Shown here: positions 50,955-59,473 of the stretch, in pieces | Layout: each line of letters starts with the position of its first letter | How positions within the stretch are numbered: position 1 is the stretch's first letter | Origin: Promineifilum sp019695075 | GTDB taxonomy: Bacteria > Chloroflexota > Anaerolineae > Promineifilales > Promineifilaceae | Direction of reading: 5' to 3' | DNA length: 64,000 nucleotides | Assembly: GCA_026129185.1 (NCBI GenBank) | Contig: JAHCIO010000008.1 | Coordinates: forward strand, 1 to 64,000 | Notes under the pieces: model-generated | The model's input: the letters and a program-made list of their open reading frames with translations, nothing else | Told to the model about the DNA's origin: nothing | The model's database searches: none | Translations under genes and position numbers: made by a program

Positions 50955-51025
50955 AGGTCAGAAGGGTCGCGCGCGCCGGAGCACGCCACTCTCAGAGCTA
51001 GGATAGCAGAAAGGCCGGGCGCTGA

Positions 51026-52504
51026 CTATGAAGGATGCGTTAAGCTGGGCAGCGGCCAGCGCGCCAGCAGCCACGGCAGCCCGAACACCAGCGGCACGCC
51101 CAGCAGATGGGCCACGACCTGGTCGCCGCCAAAGACGGCCACGCGCCACTGGCCATACCAGACGACCGACAACTGCGCCAGCAGCAGGAACCACAGCCCG
51201 ACGCGCAGCCGGTAGGCCGCGGCACGGCCGCCGTCCGCGTCCAGCAGCAGCCAGGGAAACGGCCAGACAGCGTACCACACCCGGAAGCTGAGCGCCTGCG
51301 CCAGATAGCCGAACGAGAGATCGGCCGCGCCACGCGCCGCCGGCCGGCCGCGCCAGGCCCGCCAGAGCACGACGGCCACGAGCAGCAAGAACAGCGCCCG
51401 CAGCGCCACGCCGATGACCTCGAAAGCCACGCGCTGCCCCAGGGCGAAGTAGAGCCACACCGCCGGCGAGAAGCCGCCGCTGTCGGTGGCCTCGCGCAGC
51501 AGCCGGCCGATGAGTTCCAGCGGCGTCTGCGCGAAGCGGCCCGGCGCGGCCCAGGGCAGAAAGGCCAGCCACGTTAGCGCCAGCGCCCCCGGCAGCGCCG
51601 CGGCGAGGAAGCGCGCCCGCGCCCGGCCGTCGCTCGCCCCGCGCCACCAGGCGATGAAGAAGACCGGCAGCGCCAGCGCGGCCACCGGCTTGGTCAACGC
51701 CGCCACGCACAGCAGCAGGAAGCCGGCCGCCGGTCGCCGCTGCCCCACCCAAACGCCGAGCAGCAGCCAGAGGATCATCAGCGCGTCGTTGTGGCCGTTG
51801 AGGGCGAAGGTCAGCAGCAGAGCCGGGTTCCAGGCCCACAGCAGCGTCGCCGTGAGCCGCCCCGGCCGGCCGCGCAGGCTGGCCCAGATGACCGCCGCCG
51901 CGGCCAGGAAGCAGGCCACGGCCAGCAGCTTGAACAACACCACGCCCAGCAGCAGGTTGTCGCCGCTCAGCCGGGCGACGCCCGCGGCCACCAGTTCCCA
52001 CAGCGGCCCATAGGGCGACGTTTCCCCGGCCCACTCGCCCGCCAGGGGCAGGAAGGGATCGCCGATGAACGTCGCCGGCGGGACGACAAACGGGCTTTGG
52101 CCATAGACGGCAGCAATGCGCCCGCGGATGAGATAGCGGTAGACATCGGTGGCGTTAACGGGGTAGGCGAAGAGCAAGGGCAGGGCGAAGAGCAGCCCGC
52201 CCAGCAAAGCCACCACCAACGGTCGGGCCAGGGGACGCCGGGACGCTCGACCGACCGCGGCCAGATAGACGCCGTGGAGCGCCAGCACGAGCAGCACGTA
52301 GAGCGCCCCGGCCAACAGCGTCGGGGCGAAGGTGCGAATATCGGCGGGGGGCACGCGGCCGGCGTTGGCCGCCAGGGGAAACCACAGCGCCAGCAGCCCA
52401 TAGCCGGCCAGCCCGGCGGCCAGCCACAGCCAGGGCACAGCGCCCCGCGCGGGCGACTCAGTTGCCGGCGTCGATGAGCTGGGGCTGGTCGGAGAGGCGC
52501 TCAT
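51026..52504 (-). CDS. GT-C-fold membrane glycosyltransferase (mannosyltransferase-like)
   Basis: The 492-residue product has about 12 transmembrane helices. The first large loop carries acidic motifs: FAYPVNATDVYRYLIRGRIAAVYGQSPFV, then SPYGPLWELVAAG, and later NPALLLTFALNGHNDALMILWLLLG. This layout fits GT-C enzymes of the GT87/MptA-like type that use polyprenyl-phosphate sugars. Donor and acceptor are unknown. Its first 47 bases overlap the end of the histidine kinase gene upstream, an unusually long overlap that suggests coupled translation. Confidence 0.87.
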   Translation of the reverse strand: MSASPTSPSSSTPATESPARGAVPWLWLAAGLAGYGLLALWFPLAANAGRVPPADIRTFAPTLLAGALYVLLVLALHGVYLAAVGRASRRPLARPLVVALLGGLLFALPLLFAYPVNATDVYRYLIRGRIAAVYGQSPFVVPPATFIGDPFLPLAGEWAGETSPYGPLWELVAAGVARLSGDNLLLGVVLFKLLAVACFLAAAAVIWASLRGRPGRLTATLLWAWNPALLLTFALNGHNDALMILWLLLGVWVGQRRPAAGFLLLCVAALTKPVAALALPVFFIAWWRGASDGRARARFLAAALPGALALTWLAFLPWAAPGRFAQTPLELIGRLLREATDSGGFSPAVWLYFALGQRVAFEVIGVALRALFLLLVAVVLWRAWRGRPAARGAADLSFGYLAQALSFRVWYAVWPFPWLLLDADGGRAAAYRLRVGLWFLLLAQLSVVWYGQWRVAVFGGDQVVAHLLGVPLVFGLPWLLARWPLPSLTHPS

Positions 52505-53969
52505 CGCCCTCGGCCGGCGGGCCTTGCTTGTCCAGGGGCACGACCAGCGTCACCGTCGTGCCGGAATCGGGCGACGACTCGACGCGCAGCGAGCCGTCGA
52601 TGCGCTCGGCCCGCTCGCGCATGTTGACCATGCCCAGGCTGCCGCGGGTGCTGTAATCGCGGTTGATGTCGTAGGTGTCGAAGCCGACGCCGTTGTCGCT
52701 GACGGCGGCGACGAATAGACCCTCGGTCTGCCAGAAACGCACGTCGATGGTCGTGGCCTTGGAGTACTTGCGGGCGTTGTTCAGCGCTTCCTCCAGGACG
52801 GCGAAGACAACCATCTGGGCCGACTTAGACAGCAGATTGCCGTTCTCCGCCCCGACGAGGCGCATTTCAATGCCGTCGCTCTCACTGTAGCGGCGCAACA
52901 GCGCCTCCATCGCCGCGCCCAGCCCCTGCGTCTCCAGCACCAGCGGGCGCAGGGTGAAGAGCATGCTGCGAATCTCGGCCGAGGTCTTCTTGGCCAGCGC
53001 CTCGACCTTGGCCAACTCCTGCTTGACGCGCGCCGGGTCCTGGTCGATGGTCGTGCGGGCGTAGTTGAGGCGCATGGCGATGGCGGAGATGCTCTGCGTT
53101 GGCCCGTCGTGCAGGTCGCGGGCCAGTTCTTTGCGCGCCTCCTCGTCGGCCTCGATCAGGCGCTGCTTCTCCGCCTCCAGGCGTTGATAGAGTTGCGCGT
53201 TCTGCAGGGCGATGACGGCCTGGTCGCCAACGGCGGTGAAGAGGTCGAAATGCTCCTCCTCGAACTGCACAGGCGTGTCCGTGCCGATGACCATCGCGCC
53301 AAATAGCTGGAAGCCCGCCCGCAGGGGCACGCAGACGGCCGTCAGGCAATCACGGAAGGCCTCATAGTCGCGCAATTCGGGGTCTTCGGCCGGGTTGTTG
53401 GTCACGGCCGGCTCGGCCCGGCTGAGGGCCGCGCCGACGACGCCGCGCTTGCCGGCGATGACGCGCTGGCTGTCCTCGCCCAGGAAGCGCCGCCGGGCGA
53501 TGGGGCGTAGCAGACCCTCCTCATACAGGAAGACCGCGCCCACCAGCGACGCGCGGGGAATGCCCATCTCGTCCAGCGCCAGGCTACAGACATCGAGCGA
53601 CTGCTCCACAACGCGCTCAAAGCTGAGGGTGGCGCTGAGGGTGGAGGCCATGCGTTGCAGCGATTGGGCGCGGTTGTTGGCCGAGCGTAGGGCGCGCAAT
53701 TCCTGGGCCGCGGCCTGGCCAACGTCCTCGACCAGCGCGCGCCGGGTGCGGCCGAGACCGTTCAGGGCAATCGCGCCGATCAGCAAGCTGAACAACACCG
53801 CCAGCAACAGCTCCGGCAACCACTGGCCGGCCACCTGCGCGCCGAAGACAGCGAAGACGACGGCGAACACGGCCACCTCCAGCACCACCAGCGCCAATAT
53901 GGCGACGCCGATGAGCCGGCTCGTGCGGGTGAATTCGCGGTCGATGGTGTTGCCTAGCGAGTCATCCAT
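52458..53969 (-). CDS. NarL-type sensor histidine kinase (GAF, HisKA_3)
   Basis: The 503-residue product has two N-terminal transmembrane helices (about 19-41 and 50-70) and a GAF domain (about 105-265). A HisKA_3 dimerisation helix has the phosphoacceptor His287 in KELARDLHDGPTQSI. The HATPase domain contains VLEEALNNARKYSKA, AVSDNGVGFD and LGMVNMRERAERIDG. The tail after about 485 is acidic and overlaps the next gene. No response regulator is adjacent in the window. It starts the minus-strand run that continues with the GT-C gene. Confidence 0.93.
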   Translation of the reverse strand: MDDSLGNTIDREFTRTSRLIGVAILALVVLEVAVFAVVFAVFGAQVAGQWLPELLLAVLFSLLIGAIALNGLGRTRRALVEDVGQAAAQELRALRSANNRAQSLQRMASTLSATLSFERVVEQSLDVCSLALDEMGIPRASLVGAVFLYEEGLLRPIARRRFLGEDSQRVIAGKRGVVGAALSRAEPAVTNNPAEDPELRDYEAFRDCLTAVCVPLRAGFQLFGAMVIGTDTPVQFEEEHFDLFTAVGDQAVIALQNAQLYQRLEAEKQRLIEADEEARKELARDLHDGPTQSISAIAMRLNYARTTIDQDPARVKQELAKVEALAKKTSAEIRSMLFTLRPLVLETQGLGAAMEALLRRYSESDGIEMRLVGAENGNLLSKSAQMVVFAVLEEALNNARKYSKATTIDVRFWQTEGLFVAAVSDNGVGFDTYDINRDYSTRGSLGMVNMRERAERIDGSLRVESSPDSGTTVTLVVPLDKQGPPAEGDERLSDQPQLIDAGN

Positions 53970-54073
53970 TCTGCATTCGGGCGCATGACGGGCAGCGCGT
54001 TTTCCAATAAGCCTAACGTCTTTACCTTACAGATCCCATGACGCCCCGGCCACGTCCGTCAATCATACCAGAG

Positions 54074-54117
54074 TTTCTTCTTGGCGTCCTTTGCTTACTT
54101 TGTGGCTTGGCGTGAGC
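54074..54117. repeat. Single arm related to the 40.4-kb inverted repeat
   Basis: TTTCTTCTTGGCG...GCTTACTTTGTG...GGCGTGAGC matches the right arm at 40484-40528. It also matches the complement of the left arm (the GCTTACTTTGTG block). Only one arm is present here. It lies in the 252-base gap between the kinase and SDR genes, which otherwise holds only a promoter. Confidence 0.7.
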
Positions 54118-54142
54118 ATTCCTTCTAACTTGGGCAATGACC

Positions 54143-54171
54143 CTGACCAATCGCCCGGCGGCGGCTATAAT
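54143..54171 (+). promoter_or_regulatory. Promoter of the SDR gene at 54222
   Basis: CTGACC, a 17-base spacer and a perfect TATAAT (54166-54171) precede the gene. The predicted start is about 45 bases before the ATG, which has GGAAGAGGAG as ribosome-binding site. Confidence 0.7.
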
Positions 54172-54221
54172 GGAGCGATGTTGCCGGCCGCGCACCAGCG
54201 CGGCAGGAAGAGGAGTCGCCC

Positions 54222-55310
54222 ATGAAAGCATTCGTCACCGGCGGAACGGGATTCATCGGCCGCCGTCTTGTCCGCCAACTAGTGGAACGCAACTACCACG
54301 TCTACGCCCTGGCTCGCTCGCAGACCGGCGCGGAGACGCTGCGCGCCCTGGGGGCCACCGTCGTCCCCGGCGACGTGACCGACCGCGAGTCGATGCGCGC
54401 GGCTATGCGCGGCAGCGATGTCGTCTTCCACCTGGCGGCCATCTACGACTATACGCCGGAAGCCAAAGCCCAATCGGCGACGATCAACGTCGAGGGCACG
54501 CGGCAGGTTCTGGACCTGGCCCACGAGTTGGACGTGCCGCGCATCGTCTACACCAGCAGCCTGGCCGTCTTCGGCGACACCCACGGCGAACTGCCCGATG
54601 AGACCTATCGCTATGAGGGGCCGTTCCTGACCGAGTACGACCGCACCAAGTGGCAGGCCCACTACGAGGTCGCCGAGCCGCTGCTGGCCGAGGGCGCGCC
54701 GATCATCATCGTCATGCCCGGCGCGGTCTATGGCCCCGGCGACACCAGCTGGCTGGCCGAGGCCATGCGCCTGTTCTATCGTGGCCTGCTGCCGATGGTT
54801 CCCGGCCCGGAGACGACGTTGACCTACGCCTACGTGGACGACATCGCCGCGGGCCACATTCTGGCCGCCGAGAAGGGGCGCGTCGGCGAAACCTACATCC
54901 TGGCCGGCCCGGCCGTGCCCCTGGGCGAGATGGTCGAGTTCTGGGCGCAACTGACCGGCAAGCGGCCGCCCGTGGCCCGTGTGCCCGCCCGCGCCCTCAG
55001 CCCGCTGGCCCCGGTGGCCGCCCGGCTCCAACCGGCGCTGTCGCTGTCGCCGCTGGTGGGCGAAGACATAGTGCGTATGCTGGGGGCGACGTACGCCGGG
55101 CGCGCCGACAAGGCCCGCGCCGAGTTGGGCTGGCGGCCCCGGCCGCTGCAAACGGGGATGCTGGCGACGTTCGAGTGGATCGTCGCAACGGAGCCGGGCG
55201 ATGCCGGCGGGCGCGAACGGGCTGTGGGGATGGCTCTGCTGCTGGCCGCTGTCGCGCTGCTGTTGCTGTGGCTTCGTTCCCGCCTGAAGTCCGAGCAGGC
55301 GGCGGCTTAG
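54222..55310 (+). CDS. Extended short-chain dehydrogenase/epimerase
   Basis: The 362-residue product has the Rossmann motif TGGTGFIGRRLVRQL, then DVTDRESM and VFHLAA. Catalytic residues are Ser in YTSSLAVFG and the YDRTK (YxxxK) pair. These are the hallmarks of extended SDRs such as NAD-dependent epimerases, 3-beta-HSD-like enzymes and dihydroflavonol reductases (LARSQTGAETL). The C-terminus ends with a probable transmembrane helix (about 331-349), which most soluble epimerases lack, so the enzyme may act on a lipid at the membrane. Substrate unknown. Confidence 0.88.
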   Translation: MKAFVTGGTGFIGRRLVRQLVERNYHVYALARSQTGAETLRALGATVVPGDVTDRESMRAAMRGSDVVFHLAAIYDYTPEAKAQSATINVEGTRQVLDLAHELDVPRIVYTSSLAVFGDTHGELPDETYRYEGPFLTEYDRTKWQAHYEVAEPLLAEGAPIIIVMPGAVYGPGDTSWLAEAMRLFYRGLLPMVPGPETTLTYAYVDDIAAGHILAAEKGRVGETYILAGPAVPLGEMVEFWAQLTGKRPPVARVPARALSPLAPVAARLQPALSLSPLVGEDIVRMLGATYAGRADKARAELGWRPRPLQTGMLATFEWIVATEPGDAGGRERAVGMALLLAAVALLLLWLRSRLKSEQAAA

Positions 55311-55377
55311 TCGTAGAGGGCAGAGACGCAGGCCTGCCTCAACACGCAGGTTGGCGCCGACGCTCCGCCCAAGAGAA

Positions 55378-55410
55378 GGGTGCGACGTACTTCGGAAAGT
55401 GCGACGCACC
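55378..55410. repeat. Dispersed copy of the GTGCGACGCAC repeat
   Basis: This 33-base segment matches 11021-11053 at all but three positions. It lies between the convergent SDR and ABC ATPase genes and could form a hairpin. Confidence 0.75.
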
Positions 55411-55417
55411 GCCGCGC

Positions 55418-56956
55418 CTAGCTCTCTACCCCCGCCATCAACAACCCCAACTTCTCCGCCGTCGCTTCGGCGCGGGGCACGTCGCCCATGATACGGCCGT
55501 CGCAGATGACCAGGATGCGGTCGGCCAGGGCCAGGATTTCATCGAGGTCTTCGCTGATCAGCAGCGTCGCCGTGCCCTGGTCGCGCTGCTCCAGCAGCCG
55601 GGCGTGGACGTACTCGGTCGCGCCAATGTCCAGGCCGCGCGTCGGCTGGGCGGCGACAATGACCTGCGGCCGGCGCGAGATCTCGCGGGCCAGGATGATC
55701 TTCTGGATGTTGCCGCCCGACAGGTTTTTGGCCGGCGTCTCCAGCGAGGGCGTCTTGACGTTGAAGCTGTTGACCAATTCGCGCGAGTTGCGCTGGATGG
55801 CCGCCTGATTGAGGAAGCCGGAACGGGCATAGGGCGGTTGGTCGAATTCGCGCAGGATGATGTTTTCGGCCACGGTGAACTCGCGGATCATGCCGTCGCG
55901 CATCCGCTCTTCGGGGATGTAGGACAGGCCCAGGGCCATGACCCGGCGCGGCGACAGGCCGGTGACATTCCGGCCGCCAAGGCTGACCTCCCCGCTCGTA
56001 GCCGGCCGCAGCCCGGCGATGACCTCCGCCAGCGTGCGTTGGCCGTTGCCCGACACGCCCGCCAGCCCGACGATCTCGCCCGCGCGCACGTCAAACGACA
56101 CGCCGCGCAGCGCCGGCCGGCCGCGGTCGTTCAGCGCCTCGACATTGCGCACGCTCAGGCGCACCTCGTGCGCGTCCAGCGGCTTCTTGGTCGGCTGCAA
56201 GCCGGCCGGCCGCCCAACCATCATCTCGGCCAACTGCTGTTTGGTCGTGCCCTCGACTTTCGTCGTGCCGATGGTGCGGCCGTCGCGCAGCACCGTCACC
56301 CGGTTGCAGAGCTGGATGACCTCGTGGAGTTTGTGGGAGATGAAGATCAGGGCGTGGCCGTCGCGCTTCATCTGCTCCAGGATGACGAAGAACTCGTCCA
56401 CTTCCTGCGGCGTCAGCACGGCCGTCGGCTCGTCGAGGATGAGCAGCGCCGCGCCGCGATAGAGCGCCTTGATGATCTCAACGCGCTGCTGCTGGCCGAC
56501 CGACAATTGCCAGACGACCGCGTCCGGGTCGACGTCCAGGCTATAGAGCTTGGCCAACTGCTCGATGCGCGCCGCCACCTTGTCGAGGTCGGTCAGAAAC
56601 GAGCGCGACGACTTCAGGCCCAGGGCGACGTTCTCCTTGACGGTCAGCGTCGGCACGAGCATGAAGTGTTGGTGGATCATGCCGATGCCATAGCGAATGG
56701 CGTCGGCCGGGGACTGGATGCTCACGACCTGACCATTCAGCCGGATCTCGCCCTCGTCCGGCTGGTAGAGGCCGTAGAGGATCCTCATCAGCGTGCTCTT
56801 GCCCGCGCCGTTCTCGCCCAGCAGGGCATGAACCTCGCCGGTGCGCACGTCGAAATCGACGTGGTCGCTGGCCAACACGCCGGGAAATCGCTTGGTGATG
56901 CCGCGCATCTCCAGGTGGTCAATACGCGGATGGCCGGAGGGGAGAAGGTCGGTCAT
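55418..56956 (-). CDS. ABC transporter ATP-binding protein, BMP/nucleoside (NupA/YufO-like) type, double NBD
   Basis: The 512-residue product has two nucleotide-binding domains in one chain. The first (about 13-250) has Walker A GENGAGKST at 47-55, signature LSVGQQQRVEI and Walker B LLILDEPTAV. The second (about 265-505) has the degenerate Walker A GVSGNGQRT usual in this family, and signature LSGGNIQKIIL. Such ATPases drive uptake of nucleosides or simple sugars with BMP-type binding proteins. It is the last gene of the minus-strand transporter operon, after a 157-base gap filled by heptameric repeats. Confidence 0.93.
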   Translation of the reverse strand: MTDLLPSGHPRIDHLEMRGITKRFPGVLASDHVDFDVRTGEVHALLGENGAGKSTLMRILYGLYQPDEGEIRLNGQVVSIQSPADAIRYGIGMIHQHFMLVPTLTVKENVALGLKSSRSFLTDLDKVAARIEQLAKLYSLDVDPDAVVWQLSVGQQQRVEIIKALYRGAALLILDEPTAVLTPQEVDEFFVILEQMKRDGHALIFISHKLHEVIQLCNRVTVLRDGRTIGTTKVEGTTKQQLAEMMVGRPAGLQPTKKPLDAHEVRLSVRNVEALNDRGRPALRGVSFDVRAGEIVGLAGVSGNGQRTLAEVIAGLRPATSGEVSLGGRNVTGLSPRRVMALGLSYIPEERMRDGMIREFTVAENIILREFDQPPYARSGFLNQAAIQRNSRELVNSFNVKTPSLETPAKNLSGGNIQKIILAREISRRPQVIVAAQPTRGLDIGATEYVHARLLEQRDQGTATLLISEDLDEILALADRILVICDGRIMGDVPRAEATAEKLGLLMAGVES

Positions 56957-56957
56957 G

Positions 56958-57113
56958 GCAGTATCCAGTATCCAGTGTGTAGTATCCAGTATCTAGTATT
57001 CAGTATTCAGTATTCAGTATGCCGTATCCAGTATTCAGTGGTCAGTAGGCAGTGGTTTTGACACACTGACCTGCTGACCTACTGAATACTGTTTACTGCT
57101 TACTGTTTACTGC
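56958..57113. repeat. Longest period-7 repeat block, with inverted second half
   Basis: About fifteen units of the AGTATCC/AGTATTC type run from 56958 to about 57055. They turn over into complementary ACTGACC, TACTGAATACTG, TTTACTG and CTTACTG units. It fills the whole gap between the double-BMP gene and the ATPase gene inside one operon, and can form a very large hairpin. Confidence 0.85.
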
Positions 57114-59324
57114 TTACTCGCTAGGGCCGTCCATGCCCTCCAGCAGTTGCGGCAGGTACCAGATCTCGTCGTCGGTCGCGGTCGCACCGTCGGCGATGTA
57201 GGCTGTGCCGTCCTGCAGGTTGATCGGGCCGGTCCAGACGTTGATCTCGCCCGACGCCATGCCGGCGATGAACTGATCCAGACTGGCCTGCATCTCCTCG
57301 GTCAGGGCCGGGCCGCTGATCCAGCCGACGTTGGTGAGCGCCGGGTCGGTCAGGTTGTCCCAGTCGGCCGGCAGCCAGTCCCACGACTGCTCCCACGTGC
57401 CGTTGGCGACGGCCGTGGCGATGTTGAGGTAGGCCGGCCCCCAGCTGAAGAAGGGCACGCCCAGGCAAACATCGGGGGCGATGTCGCAGGCGGCGATGTA
57501 GTCATAGGGGATGGCGTAGACCGTATCGCCCTGCGCGGCGCGCTGGCCGGCGATGTCGATGGCCTCGGTCGTGTCGATGCCGCTCAGCACCACGTCCGTG
57601 CCCGTGTCGAAGAAGCTCGTCACCACTTCGCTCGGGTCCAGCGTGACGCCGGGGATGTTGAACCAGAAGCCGATCCAGGTCACGGTGAAGCCCAGATCGT
57701 CGAACGGCTCGGCGCGTAGATTCTCATTGCAGTACTTCGCGCCCAGGAAGACCGAGGACGCCAGGCGGCGCGTCTCGAAGTTGATCAGCGGGCCGAGGTA
57801 GCCGATGTTACCGGTCTGGGACGCCAACGCGGCGGCGCAACCGGCCACGGCCTTCATGTCTTCCATGCGGCTCATGACGTTGCCCAGGTTCGCCGGCGCT
57901 TCGCCCGTCTTGGCGTCGTCGCCAGTGGAGTTGATGAAAACGATGTCGGGGTACTTCTGGGCCACCGCGAGGGTGTCTTCCTCGAACTCGTCGGAGGTGG
58001 TGAAGATGAGCGTCGCGCCGCTGGCGACCATGTCATCGACCACGCCTTCCAGCGTCGCTTCCGGCTTGTCGGCCGAGTTCAGCGACTCGAACAGGATCAT
58101 CTCCGAGCCGGGCAGGTTGTCCACGATGAACTGCCCGCCCTCGGCCTGCGCCTGGCTCCAGCCGTGGTCGTTCTTCGGGCCAACAAGGATCATGCCAAAC
58201 GTCAGCGGCGCGGCTTCGGCGGCCGGTTCCTCGGCCGGGGCGGCTGTCTCGCCGCCGAAAACGCTGATCGTGCCCGCGGCGATGCCGGCCGCGGCTTCGT
58301 CGGCGGCCGCCTTGGCCGCTTCGGGAAGCGCGTAGTCGGGGTTGTAGTCCATCACCAGGCCGCCGTTCTCCAGCGTCAGGGCGAAGGATTCGCCGCCCAG
58401 CGTGCCGGCCTTAACCTGCTCGATGATCGTGTTCAGGACGCCCGTCCAGTCATAGACCTGGTTAGCGACGACCACGCTGGGGGCCAGCGAGGTCTGGCTC
58501 GACTGCGTACCGAACCAGGGCACGTTGCTCTCTTCGGCCACGCCGATCGCGCCAACGACCATCTGCGCCGTGCCCGTCAGGGCATCCGCGCCCGCGCCGA
58601 CCAGCGTGTTGGCCGCTTCGGTCGCCAGGGCGATGTCGCTGAAGGAACCGATGTAGTTGACGTTGACGGTGATGTCGGGCTTGGCCGCCTTGGCCCCGGC
58701 CACGAAGCCGTCAACATAGAGCTTGGCGTCGCCCGTCTCGATGGGGCCGACCACGCCCAGGGTGTTGCTGGTGGACAGGTTGGCCGCCAGCACGCCGTTG
58801 ACATAGCCGCCCTCTTCGGAGCGCGCCTCATAGGCATAGATGTTGGCGATGCCGAAGGTATCGACCGTCGTGCCCCAGGCAAAGCTCGTGTCCGGGAAGT
58901 CGGGGGCGATCTCCTGCAGCGAGCTGCCGTACTGCGAGCCGTGGCCGATGACGAGGTCATAGCCCTGGCTGGCGTAGTCGCGCAGAGCCGCGGCGGCGTC
59001 CTCAACCACGAACATATTCTCCGAGTAGACGAACTCGAAGTTGTCCGCGCCCATCTCGTTCTGGATGGCCGTCAGGGCATCGAACATGCTCTGGCTGAAG
59101 GCCAGGTCATTGATGCCGCTGGGCATAACGACGGCGACACGGAAGGGGCCGGCCGCCTCTTCGGGCGCGGCGGCTTCTTCTTCGGTCGGCGCAGCTTCCT
59201 CGGCGGCGCCCTCTTCGGTGGCCGCGGGCTGCTCTTCGGTAGTCGTGTCGGTCTGAGTGCCGCCGCAAGCCACGAGAACCATGGCCAGGATCAACAGCAG
59301 GCTCAGCCACAAAGTGCGTTTCAT
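57114..59324 (-). CDS. Double-domain BMP-family substrate-binding lipoprotein
   Basis: The 736-residue product is twice the usual BMP length (about 350). It has a lipoprotein signal with lipobox LVAC (Cys20) and an acidic Thr/Glu/Ala linker. The first BMP domain (about 60-358) contains VAVVMPSGINDLAFSQSM and IGHGSQYGSSLQEIAPDFPDTSFAWGT. A short Ala/Glu/Pro linker leads to a second BMP domain (about 374-736) with FGMILVGPKNDHGWSQAQAEGG, TTSDEFEEDTLAVAQKYPDIVFIN and NVGWISGPALTEEM. The domains belong to two different BMP subgroups and are not a recent duplication. The start at 59324 has AAGGAGAGG upstream. It serves an operon with two ATPases and four permeases. Confidence 0.93.
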   Translation of the reverse strand: MKRTLWLSLLLILAMVLVACGGTQTDTTTEEQPAATEEGAAEEAAPTEEEAAAPEEAAGPFRVAVVMPSGINDLAFSQSMFDALTAIQNEMGADNFEFVYSENMFVVEDAAAALRDYASQGYDLVIGHGSQYGSSLQEIAPDFPDTSFAWGTTVDTFGIANIYAYEARSEEGGYVNGVLAANLSTSNTLGVVGPIETGDAKLYVDGFVAGAKAAKPDITVNVNYIGSFSDIALATEAANTLVGAGADALTGTAQMVVGAIGVAEESNVPWFGTQSSQTSLAPSVVVANQVYDWTGVLNTIIEQVKAGTLGGESFALTLENGGLVMDYNPDYALPEAAKAAADEAAAGIAAGTISVFGGETAAPAEEPAAEAAPLTFGMILVGPKNDHGWSQAQAEGGQFIVDNLPGSEMILFESLNSADKPEATLEGVVDDMVASGATLIFTTSDEFEEDTLAVAQKYPDIVFINSTGDDAKTGEAPANLGNVMSRMEDMKAVAGCAAALASQTGNIGYLGPLINFETRRLASSVFLGAKYCNENLRAEPFDDLGFTVTWIGFWFNIPGVTLDPSEVVTSFFDTGTDVVLSGIDTTEAIDIAGQRAAQGDTVYAIPYDYIAACDIAPDVCLGVPFFSWGPAYLNIATAVANGTWEQSWDWLPADWDNLTDPALTNVGWISGPALTEEMQASLDQFIAGMASGEINVWTGPINLQDGTAYIADGATATDDEIWYLPQLLEGMDGPSE

Positions 59325-59473
59325 GTTCTTCCTCTCCTTTGCGTTGTTCTTTTGGATTCGCATGGAAATGTTTTCATTGACGTTGACGACGAATCAGGGG
59401 CGCGGGCCGCAATGCGACCCCGCCCAACCAGTTGACGGGTAAATGTCGGAGCGCATCACCTCCTTCAGGTGGA

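Noticed and set aside
54650..57061. 803-residue open frame on the plus strand
   Set aside because: It runs out of frame through the SDR gene and antisense through the ABC ATPase; no domain matches.
56958..57113. Possible CRISPR array
   Set aside because: The 7-base units are contiguous and drift gradually. There are no unique spacers of 30-40 bases and no cas genes in the window.
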